A program made the translations under genes and the position numbers. Below are positions 28,537 to 38,582 of a stretch of 64,000 nucleotides of DNA, piece by piece. A model generated the notes under the pieces. The model saw only the letters and a list, made by a program, of their open reading frames with translations, had not been told where the DNA came from and made no database searches. The stretch covers positions 1,798,001 to 1,862,000 of the forward strand of contig NZ_CM001442.1 of NCBI RefSeq assembly GCF_000244915.1. The letters run 5' to 3'. Every line of letters begins with the position of its first letter. Position 1 is the stretch's first letter. The DNA comes from Bradyrhizobium sp. WSM471. Its GTDB lineage: Bacteria > Pseudomonadota > Alphaproteobacteria > Rhizobiales > Xanthobacteraceae.

Positions 28537-29954
28537 GAGCTATCGCCAAATTTTGGTGACGGCCTGAGCCGGTCAGGCGGCGGCGGTTGTGGGCTGGCGG
28601 TCGGTCGACTTGGCGATGACCTCGATCCCGTCGTTGAATGTCACACCGAGAACGAGTTTTGACAACTGGTTATGACCGTCGAGGCGGCGCCAGCTTCTCT
28701 GCGCGCCCTCGACCAGTTTAAAGACCATCGCGAGCGCGGTCTTGTTGGATAGGCAGCCCTTCGATCGGATGGTGCGGTGGCGCACGGTGGCGAAGGTGCT
28801 TTCGATGGGGTTGGTCGTCCGCAAGTGTTTCCAGTGCTCGGCCGGGAAGTCGTAGAAAGCCAGCAGCGTGTACCGATCCTTGTTCAGGCAGTCGGCCGCC
28901 TTTTCGTATTTCAGCGCGTAGCTCTCGATGAAGGCGTCGAACGCCAGCTCGGCGGCGACCTTCGTTTCAGCCATCCAGATCTCCTGCAACGCGCGCTTGG
29001 CTTTCGGCTGCTGGCTCTTCGGCAACTTGGCGAGCACGTTCGCGGTCTTGTGCACCCAGCAGCGCTGCTCGCGCGTTTTCGGCCAGACCTCGCCGGCAGC
29101 TTTCCAGAAGCCGAGCGCTCCATCGGCGATGACGAGCCGCGGAGGCACGGCGAGCCCGCGCCGCTTCAGATCAAGCAGCAGCTCGCGCCAGTCGTGCGCG
29201 CTCTCGCGGGAACCATCGGTGAAGCCGACCAGTTCCTTGCGGCCTTCCGGCGTCGCACCGATCAGCACCAGGATGCACTGCTTTTCGTCCTCGAGGCGGG
29301 CTTCGAGATGGATGCCGTCGGCCCAGATGTAGACGTAGCGCTTTGCCGACAGATCGCGCTTCTGCCACGCGGTGTGTTCATCGAGCCAACCGTCCTTCAG
29401 GCGACCGATGGCGGAAGCCGACAACCCGGCAGCATCCTTGCCGAGCAGCGCAGCCAGCGCCTCCGAGAAGTCGCCGGTCGAGATACCCTTCAGGTAAAGG
29501 ATCGGCAGCAGCGTCTCGATCGATTTCGAGCGGCGCATGTAGGGCGGCAGGATCGACGGAGAGAACCGGATGCGGTCGGGGTCGGTGGCGTCCGCCTCGC
29601 GATCGCGTACACGTGGCTGGCGGACGGCGACCGGACCGATGCCGGTCATCACCTCGCGTTCCGGCAGGTGACCGTGGCGCACGACGCGCTGGTGGCCGTC
29701 CGCGGTCTTCAAATCGGCATGCTGGCCGAGAAAGTCCGCGACTTCGGCCTCGATCGCCTTGGCGAGAAGGGCACGTGCCCCGTTGCGCAACACTTCTGTG
29801 AGTTGATCGTCGAAGATTCCTGGCTGAATCAGCTGGATGACGTTATCGTTGGACACGGCATATCGCTCCTTCGGTGGAGAAGTGGAGGCGTCAAGCACCC
29901 CCACGATATGCCGCCTTTCCGATTCCCGCCGTCACCAACTTTCAGCGATAGCTC
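28537..29954 (-). mobile_element. IS256-family element, copy B (1418 bp)
   Basis: Same length, orientation and ends as copy A. The flanking target duplication is CGGTCGAT, 8 bp, at 28529-28536 and 29955-29962, and is different from that of copy A. Each copy therefore inserted by itself; the 3.6 kb between them did not arrive as a composite transposon bounded by these copies. Confidence 0.95.
28573..29856 (-). CDS. IS256-family transposase (copy B)
   Basis: Translation is identical to that of copy A over the whole length, including the VIADGALGFWKA, RCWVHKTANVLAKL and TTNPIESTFATVRHRT motifs. The same GTG start with AAGGAG upstream applies (29856), with a longer alternative at 29904. Identity of the copies points to recent transposition. 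Confidence 0.95.
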   Translation of the reverse strand: MSNDNVIQLIQPGIFDDQLTEVLRNGARALLAKAIEAEVADFLGQHADLKTADGHQRVVRHGHLPEREVMTGIGPVAVRQPRVRDREADATDPDRIRFSPSILPPYMRRSKSIETLLPILYLKGISTGDFSEALAALLGKDAAGLSASAIGRLKDGWLDEHTAWQKRDLSAKRYVYIWADGIHLEARLEDEKQCILVLIGATPEGRKELVGFTDGSRESAHDWRELLLDLKRRGLAVPPRLVIADGALGFWKAAGEVWPKTREQRCWVHKTANVLAKLPKSQQPKAKRALQEIWMAETKVAAELAFDAFIESYALKYEKAADCLNKDRYTLLAFYDFPAEHWKHLRTTNPIESTFATVRHRTIRSKGCLSNKTALAMVFKLVEGAQRSWRRLDGHNQLSKLVLGVTFNDGIEVIAKSTDRQPTTAAA

Positions 29955-30083
29955 CGGTCGATCTCGGAGCGAGGAGTGCGGCTGGATCCTTTTGTATTGA
30001 CCATTGCGCAATAATGAACTGCAGTTCCTAAGCTGTAAACGTTCAAGGCTTCGCGCAGTGCGCTCGAACAGACTCGCACCAGC

Positions 30084-30475
30084 TGTGGTCTCTCAGGAGG
30101 TTGCCCATCTGGTCTGAACTGAGGAAGCTGAGGTTGCGAAGCTTCAGTGTTCCAGGGAGAGACCAGATGAACGTCAACAAGAATGCGCCTATGACGCCCA
30201 AGGTCGAGAGGCGATGGTGCAAAGCGTCGTCGATGGCGGGCTGAGCAAGGCCGACGCGGCCTACCAGTTCAATACGACGCCGAAGCCGATCGCGAAGTGG
30301 GTGAAGCGGTTCCGCGGGGAAGGCCTGGACCGTTTGCGCGACCGCTCGTCGCGACCTCATTCATCGTCCAGCCAAATCCCGCCGGCCACTTGCACCGCCG
30401 TCGAGACGTTGCGCCGGCAGCGCCACACCGGCAAGCAAATCGCGGCCGAGGTCGAGGTATCACCGGCCACGGTCC
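30084..30475 (+). pseudogene. IS481-family 5' fragment, frameshifted
   Basis: The sequence starts with the intact element terminus TGTGGTCTCTCAGGAGGTTG at 30084, the same as the transposase-start end of the copy ending at 52303. The transposase start codon is at 30167 (MNVNKNAPMTPK). One base is then missing (AAGGTCGAG instead of AAAGGTCGAG), moving the rest (MVQSVVDGGLSKADAAYQFN) to another frame. Homology ends around 30475 after EVEVSPATV, so the DDE domain and the other terminus are gone. Confidence 0.88.
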
Positions 30476-30815
30476 AGTCACCCGTCAGCTTGGCGTCCGG
30501 TGACGGCCTGTGAGGCGCTGTCGAGCCTTCGGCCGCGGCCTCGGGCAGCCATTCGGCTCGCTAATCATCTGGCGTCGCCAGCCGGTCGACGTTGTTGCGA
30601 TCTTCTTCGAGAGCGGGGCGGGCGTCGCAGCGCCGAACGCGCCGTGTCGATTGCGAATGGTGCCGCCTTCGGATTCAAGCTGGCGACCGTGGCGCGGCGT
30701 TTAACCCTCAAGAGGACCTGATTCTTGCAGAATTTCCCTAATTCTGAGTCGATTTTCAGCGCGTTTATTCTTGAGCAGCCCTTTACGATTGTATGACATA
30801 TCGGGGAGGAAAAGC
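30476..30815. other. no gene; promoter region of oligopeptide-type importer
   Basis: About 340 bp without a recognisable gene between the IS481 fragment and the binding-protein gene. The end contains the ribosome site GGGGAGGAAAAGC just before ATG 30816. Confidence 0.4.
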
Positions 30816-32394
30816 ATGACGCAAAGAAGTGGGATCATCGCGCGTGTTCTTGCAGCCGCGTTGTTTGACCTGCTCGCGTTCAATGCAACAGTCTCGGCAC
30901 AAACCAGGGATACGGTTGTCGCAGCGCTTGCGACGGAAGTCACGACGCTAGATCCCCACAAAATCTATCGGCGGCGCCGATCGGTACTTCATCGGACAGA
31001 TGTACGAGCAGTTGGTCCGCTTCGATCCGGATTTGAAGATGGTCAACTGGCTGGCCGAATCCTGGTCCATCGAGGGGACGCCAGACAAGCCGATCATCGA
31101 CGTGCATCTTCGTAACGGGGTGAAGTTCCACAATGGCGATCCATTGACCTCGGCTGACTTCGAATTCTGCTATGAGCGGCTCAGGGATCCAAAGATCTCG
31201 CGCTTTTCCTACACGCAGGCGAATGTCGAAGGCTTCGAAATCATTGACGATCATCACTTCAAGCTGCATTTCAAGGCGCCGGACGGCAACTACATCCCCA
31301 ACGCGCTGCAGCTGTGGGCGATTCCGAAGAAGTATTTCGAGAAGGTGGGTGAGGAAGGCTTTGCCAAGGCACCGGTGGGCACCGGCCCGTGGAAGTTCGT
31401 CTCTCGCTCGATTAAGGAAGATCTGGAGCTCGAGGCGTTCGAGGATTACTGGAACAAGGATGCCCGGCCGAAGGTCAAGAACCTGGTCCTGAAGGTCATT
31501 CCGGAAGACCTTACGCGCGTTGCGGCGTTCAAGTCCGGCGCCGTTGACTGGATCGACACGGTGCCGCTGTCGGCGGTCGGCGAGTTCAAGAAGATGCCGG
31601 GCGTGACGACCTTCTCGCCCGTAGCGAACAACAACCTCTACATCGATATGGCGGCCGACAAGCCGGATTCGCCTTTCAGCAAGCTGAAGGTGCGGCAGGC
31701 GGTGGCGCACGCGGTGGATGTCGATGCCATCATCAAAAACGTACTGTTTGGGCAGGGCCAGCGCTATGTTGAGGTCGGCAAGGGCGAGACCGGCTACGAT
31801 CCGGACCTGAAACCATATCCCTACGAGCTGAAGAAGGCGAAGCAGCTGCTGGCCGAAGCGGGTTATCCGAATGGCTTCGAGACACCGTGCTACAACCTGC
31901 TCACGCCGCGCGAGCCGAACGTAAAGGAAATGGGCGAGGCGGTGTTTGCCTATCTCGGCGCGGTCGGCATTCGCTGCAAGGTGCAAGGACTTGAGTATTC
32001 GGCCTGGGTCGCTCTGGCCCGCCGCGGCCATGCCCCGCCCGAGATGGACGGCCTCTTGCCGTTTATGTGGGGCCACGGCCTGCCGGGTGATCCGGCTGAG
32101 CCATGGACCGGCATGGTGCACAGCTTCGTCCCGGGCAAGGGCTTCGGCGTCTTTTCCCATACCAGCGATCCCAAAGCGGACGCGATGATCGAGGACTTGA
32201 AGAATACCATGATCCCGGAGAAGCGGGTGGAATTGATCAAGCAGATCGCCCGCTACAAGCACGACAACGTCCTCGGCGGCGTGACCACCTATCGCCCGAT
32301 CGTCACGTTCGCCTGGCGGGACAACATCGCGTTCCGGGGCTGGCCATGGCCCGGACAGTGGCGTGCTTTCCAGGAAGTCAGTTTCAAAAAGTAG
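30816..32394 (+). pseudogene. oligopeptide-type ABC binding protein (SBP family 5), one frameshift near N-terminus
   Basis: ATG 30816 follows a strong ribosome site and begins with a signal peptide (MTQRSGIIARVLAAALFDLL, cleavage after VSA) and DTVVAALATEVTTLDPHK. Between 30957 and 30980 one base too many shifts the frame. The remainder (ADRYFIGQMYEQLVRFDP, NGVKFHNGDPLTSADFEF, GTGPWKFVS, VRQAVAHAVDVDAI) is full length to 32394 in the second frame. SBP-5 proteins bind peptides, nickel or opines in the periplasm. A single-base lesion can be a sequencing error, so the status should be treated as provisional; the four downstream importer genes are intact. Confidence 0.9.
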
Positions 32395-32635
32395 CTAACG
32401 GTCCTGCGACCTGCGCGTACCGGATGCTGTTCGGCGTTCGGTACGCATCTCGTTTCGCTTTGTGGGGTGGATCCTCGGACATGATTGTGAAAAACGTGAT
32501 GAGTATGACGGCAGCAGATGTCCCTGGCAGGCGCTCGGGTGCCGCCCAGGTGGGGAAGCCTGCGATGCGTCGCGGCTCCGCTTCTCGTGCGGCGGTGTCT
32601 GCCAACAGGTTTGTCACTAACCGGAGTGCCGGCCG

Positions 32636-33550
32636 ATGAGAATCGTCTTCGCCAAAGGACTGCTCAATGCGCTGATCAGCATCCTCGGCGCCAGTTTGAT
32701 CATCTTCATCATGTCGCGGCTGTCCGGCGATCCCCTGTCGCTGCTGCTGCCGATGGACGCGCCGCAATCGGCGGTGCAGGTAATGAGGCACGAGCTTGGT
32801 CTCGATCGGCCGATGTGGGATCAATACCTGATCTTCCTGTGGAAGGCGGTCCAGGGCGATTTTGGCCGGTCCTATCGCTGGCAGATGCCGGCGATAGAGC
32901 TCGTGTTCGAACGGCTGCCGGCAACAATCTACCTGGCCATGGCGGCGTTTGCCTTCAGCCTTGCGCTCGCGATTCCGCTCGGCGTGCTGTCGGCAGTCCG
33001 TCGTGGTTCGTGGATCGACCAAATCGCACGGATCATTGCAATGCTGGGCCAGGCAGTGCCGTCGTTCTGGGTTGGGCTCCTCCTTATCCTGGTGTTCGCG
33101 GTCAACCTGCAGTGGCTTCCCGCCTTCGGTGCTGACGGCTTCCAGCACGTGATCCTCCCGGCGATCGCGCTTGGCTGGTATCCGGTCGCAGCGCAGACCC
33201 GCGTCATCCGTTCCGGCATGCTCGAGGTGCTCGATAGCGACTACATTCGCATGGGGCGTGCCGTCGGCACGCCGGAGCGTCTACTGATCTGGAAGTATGC
33301 CTTCCGCAACGCGCTGCTGCCGCTCGTTACCATCATGGGCGTCTACTTCGCCTATATGCTGAGCGGCTCGTTCGTGGTCGAGACGGTGTTCGCCTGGCCC
33401 GGACTTGGACGAACGGTCGTCGAAGCGGTATTTGCGCGCGACTATCCAGTGGTGCAGGCCGGCGTTCTCATTACGTCGATCCTTTTCGTGCTGTCCAATT
33501 TTCTTATCGACCTGTCCTACAGCATTATTGATCCAAGAATCCGCCTGTGA
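32636..33550 (+). CDS. ABC transporter permease, DppB type
   Basis: A 304-aa inner-membrane permease with the DppB/OppB N-terminus (first helix LINALISILGASLIIFIMSRL is split by the usual Pro-free region), the SGDPLSLLLPMDAP loop, and the ATPase-docking motif YIRMGRAVGTPERLLIWKYAFRNA within the family position. GGAG lies 9 nt before ATG 32636. The next permease starts at a GTG overlapping its stop. There is a 240-nt gap after the binding-protein gene with no gene inside. Confidence 0.93.
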   Translation: MRIVFAKGLLNALISILGASLIIFIMSRLSGDPLSLLLPMDAPQSAVQVMRHELGLDRPMWDQYLIFLWKAVQGDFGRSYRWQMPAIELVFERLPATIYLAMAAFAFSLALAIPLGVLSAVRRGSWIDQIARIIAMLGQAVPSFWVGLLLILVFAVNLQWLPAFGADGFQHVILPAIALGWYPVAAQTRVIRSGMLEVLDSDYIRMGRAVGTPERLLIWKYAFRNALLPLVTIMGVYFAYMLSGSFVVETVFAWPGLGRTVVEAVFARDYPVVQAGVLITSILFVLSNFLIDLSYSIIDPRIRL

Positions 33551-34446
33551 CTATAATCTTGGCACCGACACCTGTCACCGTGGCGGACGCTCCGCAGCTA
33601 CCGTTTTTGGTCCGTTTCCGCCTGAAGGGCACGCCATGGATCCCGATTTTGATCTTGTTGCTGATCATTGTCGCAGCCATGGGCGGCGAAAGCATCGCAC
33701 CGCATGACCCGAACGGACTGGACCTCGGCGCGGCGTTCCGGCCGCCGTTCTGGCAAGCGGGCGGTAGTTACGACTATCTGCTTGGCACCGACAATCTCGG
33801 CCGCGACATCTTCTCGCGCATCATTGCTGGCGCGCGGGTATCCGCAATCGTGGTTCTGTATGCGATCGGATTCTCCGGTGCGATCGGCACGATGCTTGGC
33901 ATCATGGCCGGCTATTTCGGCGGCATCGTCGATATGATCATCGTCCGCATTACCGAGATCATGATGGCCATTCCGACCCTGGCGCTAGCGTTGATTTTCA
34001 CCGCAACAATGGATCCCGGGCTCTCCACCGTCATCATCGTCATCGTGTTAACCTACTGGAGCTGGTACGCGCGCATTATCCGTAGCGAGATCCTGTCGCT
34101 GCGCGAGCGCGATTATGTGGCCTTTGCCAAAGTCGCCGGCTGCGGCCCGGTGACCATCTTCTTACGGCACCTCGTGCCGAACATCTTCAACACGCTCGTG
34201 GTGCTGATGACGCTGCAGGTCGGGCAAGTGATCATCTTCGAGGCCTCGCTCTCTTTTCTGGGCGTTGGCATTCAGCCGCCCGACACATCATGGGGACTGA
34301 TGCTCGCTGACGCGCGGCAGTACATTACTTACGCGTGGTGGGGCATCACCATACCTGGAATCGCCATCATGCTCACCTGTCTCTCATCGAATCTGATCGG
34401 CGACTGGTTGCGTGACCTGCTCGACCCGAAACGGAGACAACTGTGA
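33547..34446 (+). CDS. ABC transporter permease, DppC type
   Basis: A 299-aa permease of the DppC/OppC type: N-terminal helix WIPILILLLIIVAAMGGESI, the family motif LLGTDNLGRDIFSRIIAGAR (18-20 residue core) and the docking loop DYVAFAKVAGCGPVTIFLRH. Start is GTG 33547, overlapping the DppB stop by 4 nt; its own stop overlaps the next gene in the same way, so the operon is translationally coupled. Confidence 0.93.
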   Translation: MTIILAPTPVTVADAPQLPFLVRFRLKGTPWIPILILLLIIVAAMGGESIAPHDPNGLDLGAAFRPPFWQAGGSYDYLLGTDNLGRDIFSRIIAGARVSAIVVLYAIGFSGAIGTMLGIMAGYFGGIVDMIIVRITEIMMAIPTLALALIFTATMDPGLSTVIIVIVLTYWSWYARIIRSEILSLRERDYVAFAKVAGCGPVTIFLRHLVPNIFNTLVVLMTLQVGQVIIFEASLSFLGVGIQPPDTSWGLMLADARQYITYAWWGITIPGIAIMLTCLSSNLIGDWLRDLLDPKRRQL

Positions 34447-35423
34447 CCGCGGCGCCCCTTCTGCAAGTCGAGAACCTGCAAATGCACCTGCATCTACGCC
34501 GCGGCGTGGTGAAGGCGGTGGATGGCGTTTCATTTGAAGTGCACGAAGGCGAGACACTAGGCATCGTTGGCGAGTCCGGCTCGGGCAAGACAATGACATG
34601 CCTATCGATCCTGCGCCTCCTGCCGATCCACAGTGACGGCAGGCTGGACGGCAGTGTGAAGCTCGACGGCGAAGACCTGCTGCAGCTCAGCGAAGAGGAC
34701 ATGGCCAGCCGGGTGCGCGGACCGAAGGTTGCGATGATCTCACAAGACCCAATGACCTCGCTCAATCCGGTCTACCCCGTTGGCGACCAGGTCTCCGGGC
34801 CGTTCCTGTACCACAAACTGGTCAGGACCGTTCGCGAGGCGATGGCTGCCGCCGCGCAAGGCTTGCGTCGCGTGCGCATTCCCTCACCGGAGCGGCGGCT
34901 GAAGAACTATCCGCACCAGTTTTCCGGCGGCATGCGCCAGCGTGTCGTAACCGCCATGGCGATCGCCTGCTCGCCACGTCTATTGATCGCCGACGAGCCG
35001 ACCACTGCGCTCGACGTCACCATTCAGGTCCAGATCATGAACCTGCTGCGCAGTATCCAACAGGACACGAAGGTTGGCATCATCCTGGTCACGCATGATC
35101 TTTCGATCGTCGCCGGTCTCTGCCATCGTATCGCGGTGATGTATGCAGGCCGCATCATCGAAACCGGCAAGGTGCGCGACATCTACCGCAATCCGCAGCA
35201 TCCCTATACCCAAGCCCTGCTGGAGGCGATCCCGCACCTTGGACAGAAGCGCAGGCGTCTTGCCGCCATCCCTGGCCAGCCGCCGAGCCTGACGGATCTG
35301 CCTAAGGGATGCCGCTTCGCGCCGCGCTGCCCGAAACGCATGTCGGTATGCGATGATTATCCGCCGGCGACCGACCTCGGCGACCGTCATGTCGTCAATT
35401 GCTGGCTCGCAGCGAAGCAGTAA
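34443..35423 (+). CDS. ABC transporter ATP-binding protein, DppD type
   Basis: A 326-aa ATPase with Walker [10 protein letters not shown]-loop [11 protein letters not shown], signature FSGGMRQRV, Walker [13 protein letters not shown] and the switch HD in LVTHDLSIV. The C-terminal oligopeptide/dipeptide extension ([11 protein letters not shown], then the cysteine-rich [14 protein letters not shown]) is present. GTG start at 34443 overlaps the upstream stop. Confidence 0.94.
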   Translation: MTAAPLLQVENLQMHLHLRRGVVKAVDGVSFEVHEGETLGIVGESGSGKTMTCLSILRLLPIHSDGRLDGSVKLDGEDLLQLSEEDMASRVRGPKVAMISQDPMTSLNPVYPVGDQVSGPFLYHKLVRTVREAMAAAAQGLRRVRIPSPERRLKNYPHQFSGGMRQRVVTAMAIACSPRLLIADEPTTALDVTIQVQIMNLLRSIQQDTKVGIILVTHDLSIVAGLCHRIAVMYAGRIIETGKVRDIYRNPQHPYTQALLEAIPHLGQKRRRLAAIPGQPPSLTDLPKGCRFAPRCPKRMSVCDDYPPATDLGDRHVVNCWLAAKQ

Positions 35424-35428
35424 CGATC

Positions 35429-36400
35429 ATGGGCCTCGAACTTCGCGACCTCTCCAAGCATTTCACGGTCCGCAGCGATCGCGGCAAGGCGACAGTGCGT
35501 GCGGTAGAGCGCGTGAATCTCGATATTCCTGAGGGCCAGACAATCGCGCTGGTCGGAGAATCCGGCTGCGGCAAGACCACCATCGCCAAGCTCGTGCTGA
35601 AACTCGAAACGCCGACCTCCGGCGCCGTGACCTTCGACGGCAAGAGTCTCGAGGAGATGTCGCGCAAGGAGATCAAGGATTACCGACGGCAGGTGCAGGC
35701 GGTGTTTCAGGATCCTTACGCCTCCCTCAACCCGCGCCTTACGGTGCGTCGGATCATCACTGAGCCGATACTTGCGCACTACAAGCGCGATCGCGCGAGG
35801 CTCAACGCGCGCGTCGCCGAGCTCCTGGAGATTGTCGGCCTGCCGCCGAGGGCGGCCGATCTCTATCCGCATGAATTCTCCGGCGGACAGCGCCAGCGCA
35901 TCGCGATTGCACGAGCGCTTGCGCTCAATCCGCGCATCATCATCCTCGATGAGCCGATCTCCGCCCTCGACGTGTCGATCCGCGCGCAGGTGTTGAATCT
36001 GCTGATGGACATCCAGGAAAAGTTCGGCCTGACATACCTCCTGATCGCGCACGACCTGGCGCTGGTCGAGCATCTCTCGACCCGCGTGGCGGTGATCTAT
36101 CTCGGCAGCGTGGTGGAGACGGGTGAGAGCGAGCAGATCTTCGCGGCGCCAAAGCATCCCTACACGCAGGCGCTGTTGAACGCGGTGCCGCGCCCGGATC
36201 CGGACTATGTGCCGAAGGCGGCGGAGGGTTTCGATGATACCGGCAGCGCGCTGGAGCCGCCGAGCGGCTGCAAATTCCGTCTGCGCTGCCCGCACGCAAT
36301 GGCGGTGTGCAAGACCGACAACCCGCCGCTCATAAAACTGGCCGACGGCCGCGAGGCGGCATGCCATCTGCTCAGCGGTCCGCCGCCGGCTCAAATATGA
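35429..36400 (+). CDS. ABC transporter ATP-binding protein, DppF type
   Basis: A 323-aa ATPase, partner of the preceding DppD-type protein. Walker A GESGCGKTT, Q-loop FQDPYASLNPR, signature FSGGQRQR, Walker B IILDEPISALD and switch IAHDLALVEH are all visible, as is the C-terminal [16 protein letters not shown] and the CKFRLRCPHAMAVC cysteines. ATG 35429 lies 6 nt after the previous stop; a TTG 30 nt upstream is less likely. Last gene of the importer operon. Confidence 0.93.
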   Translation: MGLELRDLSKHFTVRSDRGKATVRAVERVNLDIPEGQTIALVGESGCGKTTIAKLVLKLETPTSGAVTFDGKSLEEMSRKEIKDYRRQVQAVFQDPYASLNPRLTVRRIITEPILAHYKRDRARLNARVAELLEIVGLPPRAADLYPHEFSGGQRQRIAIARALALNPRIIILDEPISALDVSIRAQVLNLLMDIQEKFGLTYLLIAHDLALVEHLSTRVAVIYLGSVVETGESEQIFAAPKHPYTQALLNAVPRPDPDYVPKAAEGFDDTGSALEPPSGCKFRLRCPHAMAVCKTDNPPLIKLADGREAACHLLSGPPPAQI

Positions 36401-37023
36401 AGAGAACAGAAAACAATTGAGAAACTGCTCCAATGAGCAGCGCGCTTTCCGTGCTGATGAATCGTTCAGCTCCCTACCGTATTGCGGCCCATTACTGCGG
36501 ATGTCCGCTCGCAGCGCACGGCGCAACTTCAGCAGGTAGGTCGAGACCCGATCGAACTACCTCGCTTCGCTTCCGCGCGGTCATATGATACGGGTGGGCC
36601 TGCTCGTTAGGTTGAGCAAGATCTGCCAGCAGAAGGCGCCTCCGCTGCACCTTCACCATTAAATCGACGAATCCTGCGTCTGCTCTATGTGCGTCATGCA
36701 TTGAGATACCTTGTTCCGCAAGGTTCGTGCCTGCCCCGTGGCGGCTTTGCGCTCGAGCGCTGCTCTACGCGCCTCATCGACCTTTGCAAGAAAGAGTCCG
36801 TTGAAATCCATCGGAAATAACCTTTCGAGCGCGGTATTTAAGCGCCGGCACGCTACTCGGTGCACGGATCGATATGCAAAGTTCTCTACACTCAGGTTCT
36901 AGGACAGGCACAACTTGTTTGCGGCAGGTCCGGATTCATTTTGCTGGGCGACCTGCTGCCGAGTAGATATCGACTTCGCGGAGGATGAGAAATGGGCTCG
37001 ATGGTCTCTCAAGGGGAAGCAGA
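36401..37023. other. no convincing gene (about 620 bp)
   Basis: Short frames only. The stretch separates the importer operon from the alpha-hydroxy-acid oxidase gene. I looked for a sigma-54 type promoter (near GGCAC at about 36905) but the spacing to the downstream GC is wrong. Confidence 0.4.
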
Positions 37024-38199
37024 ATGACGATGAAAGGGGTTGTGAATATCGACGACCTGCGCAAGCTAGCGAAGAAGCGGCTCCCCAGGGCCGCTTACGA
37101 TTTCATCGAGGGCGGTACCGATGACGAGGTCGGGCTGGACACCAACGAACAGGCCTTTCGCCATGCGCGCATCGTGCCGCGGCGCCTGATCGATGTCAGT
37201 GTACGCGACCAGTCTGCGATGCTCTTCGGCCGAAGTTATTCTAGTCCGATCGGCATCGCCCCGACCGGCCTGGCAGGCATGTTTCGTCATGGTGCTGACA
37301 TAATGCTGGCTGAGGCGGCGCGCGAAGCTAACGTGCCGTTCGTCATGTCGGGCGCCAGCACGGGCTCGATCGAGGATCTCGGCAGGTTGGCACCCGACCA
37401 CGGCTGGTACCAGCTCTACTCGGCCAAGGACCCGTCGATCTCTGAGGACATCATCAAGCGGGCGAGTGACGCCAGGCTCAAGACTCTGGTCTTCACTGTC
37501 GATGCGCCGGAAGGCTCCAACCGCGAGCGCAATATTAGGAACGGCTGGGGCTGGCCGCCAAAGCCGACATGGAAGATCAAGTTCGAAGCGCTACGCCATC
37601 CGACTTGGATGATGCATTGGCTGCAGCACGGCAGTCCTTATTTTGACAACTGGGTCAAGTACGCCGGACCCACGGCCAGCGCTGAAAAAGTCGCCGATTT
37701 CGTGGCCTACCAGTTAAAGTCGCCGATGACCTGGGAGCATGTCGAGCGCTATCGAGACCTGTGGAAGGGTAATTTCGTGCTCAAAGGAATCATGCACCCC
37801 GATGATGCAGTCCGCGCGCGCTCGCTTGGCCTGGACGGCATCATCGTTTCCAACCACGGGGCGCGGCAGTTCGACAAGGCGCCGTCCCCCCTGGAGGTGC
37901 TGCCCGCGATCTGCGACGCGGTGGGCGACAAAGTGACTGTAATGCTCGACGGTGGTATCCGCCGTGGCGTTGACGCGCTGATCGCCATTTGCATGGGTGC
38001 CAAGTTCGTCTTCCAAGGCCGGCCGACTCTTTACGGCGTGACTGCCAGTGGAGTAGCCGGTGCAGCCAAGGCGTTGGCGATCTTCCATCGCGAGATCGAC
38101 ATCAGCATGGCTCAAATCGGAGCCACCAAGATCGCCGATCTCGGCCCGCATTTTCTGATGTGGAAACAAGAGGAGGATTCGCGCCGCAACGGGCGCTGA
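37024..38199 (+). CDS. FMN-dependent alpha-hydroxy-acid oxidase/dehydrogenase
   Basis: A 391-aa TIM-barrel flavoenzyme of the glycolate oxidase / L-lactate dehydrogenase (LldD) family, oxidising an L-2-hydroxy acid to the 2-oxo acid. Visible family parts: AYDFIEGGTDDEVGLDTNE at the N-terminus, SSPIGIAPTGLAGM, the FMN phosphate region, the Lys of FVLKGIMHPDDA, the catalytic His and Arg in VSNHGARQFD, and VMLDGGIRRGVDALIA. ATG 37024 is chosen because AAGGGGAAG precedes it; an upstream ATG at 36985 has no site. The substrate could be lactate, glycolate or mandelate-like. Confidence 0.93.
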   Translation: MTMKGVVNIDDLRKLAKKRLPRAAYDFIEGGTDDEVGLDTNEQAFRHARIVPRRLIDVSVRDQSAMLFGRSYSSPIGIAPTGLAGMFRHGADIMLAEAAREANVPFVMSGASTGSIEDLGRLAPDHGWYQLYSAKDPSISEDIIKRASDARLKTLVFTVDAPEGSNRERNIRNGWGWPPKPTWKIKFEALRHPTWMMHWLQHGSPYFDNWVKYAGPTASAEKVADFVAYQLKSPMTWEHVERYRDLWKGNFVLKGIMHPDDAVRARSLGLDGIIVSNHGARQFDKAPSPLEVLPAICDAVGDKVTVMLDGGIRRGVDALIAICMGAKFVFQGRPTLYGVTASGVAGAAKALAIFHREIDISMAQIGATKIADLGPHFLMWKQEEDSRRNGR

Positions 38200-38582
38200 G
38201 GAATCTAGGCGATCGACCTATATTCCGGCCTCAGCGGCCGCTATTCCTAATAATTGGCTCGTCGGCCGAAAACTGGCAGAGAAGAATAGGCGAAGGGCGC
38301 GTACTAGTTTGGTGGTGAGCGACGACAGCAAACAATAGTCACGCGTCAGGAGGCCTCGTTGTGAGCCAGACCTTGCCCAGCACCCCGATCCTATCGCTGC
38401 AATTCGGCATCGTAAACCCCCCGCTGACTACGAGCTCGAGGATCTGAGCAGCCTGATTTGATGCTGCGCGTTCAAGGCAACCGCGGGAGCGGTCCCCGTC
38501 ACCCTCCGAAGACGGGAGCTAGATGTTTGATCCCAGAGGACGCCGAAGGAGCAACTCGGACAAGCTATCGCCCGTGGCTCGC

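Noticed and set aside
23476..29954. Composite transposon made of the two IS256 copies and the amidohydrolase-Rieske operon
   Set aside because: Each copy has its own, different target duplication, and no shared duplication flanks the whole unit, so they inserted independently.
30940..32262. 440-codon minus-strand frame opposite the SBP-5 gene
   Set aside because: Shadow frame; the plus strand has clear family motifs over the same bases.
35387..36526. 379-codon minus-strand frame opposite the DppF-type ATPase
   Set aside because: Shadow frame with His/Arg-rich composition and no domain; the plus strand carries all ABC motifs.
36900..36930. Possible sigma-54 promoter before the alpha-hydroxy-acid oxidase
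   Set aside because: GGCAC and TTTGC are present but GG and GC are 12 nt apart instead of 10.
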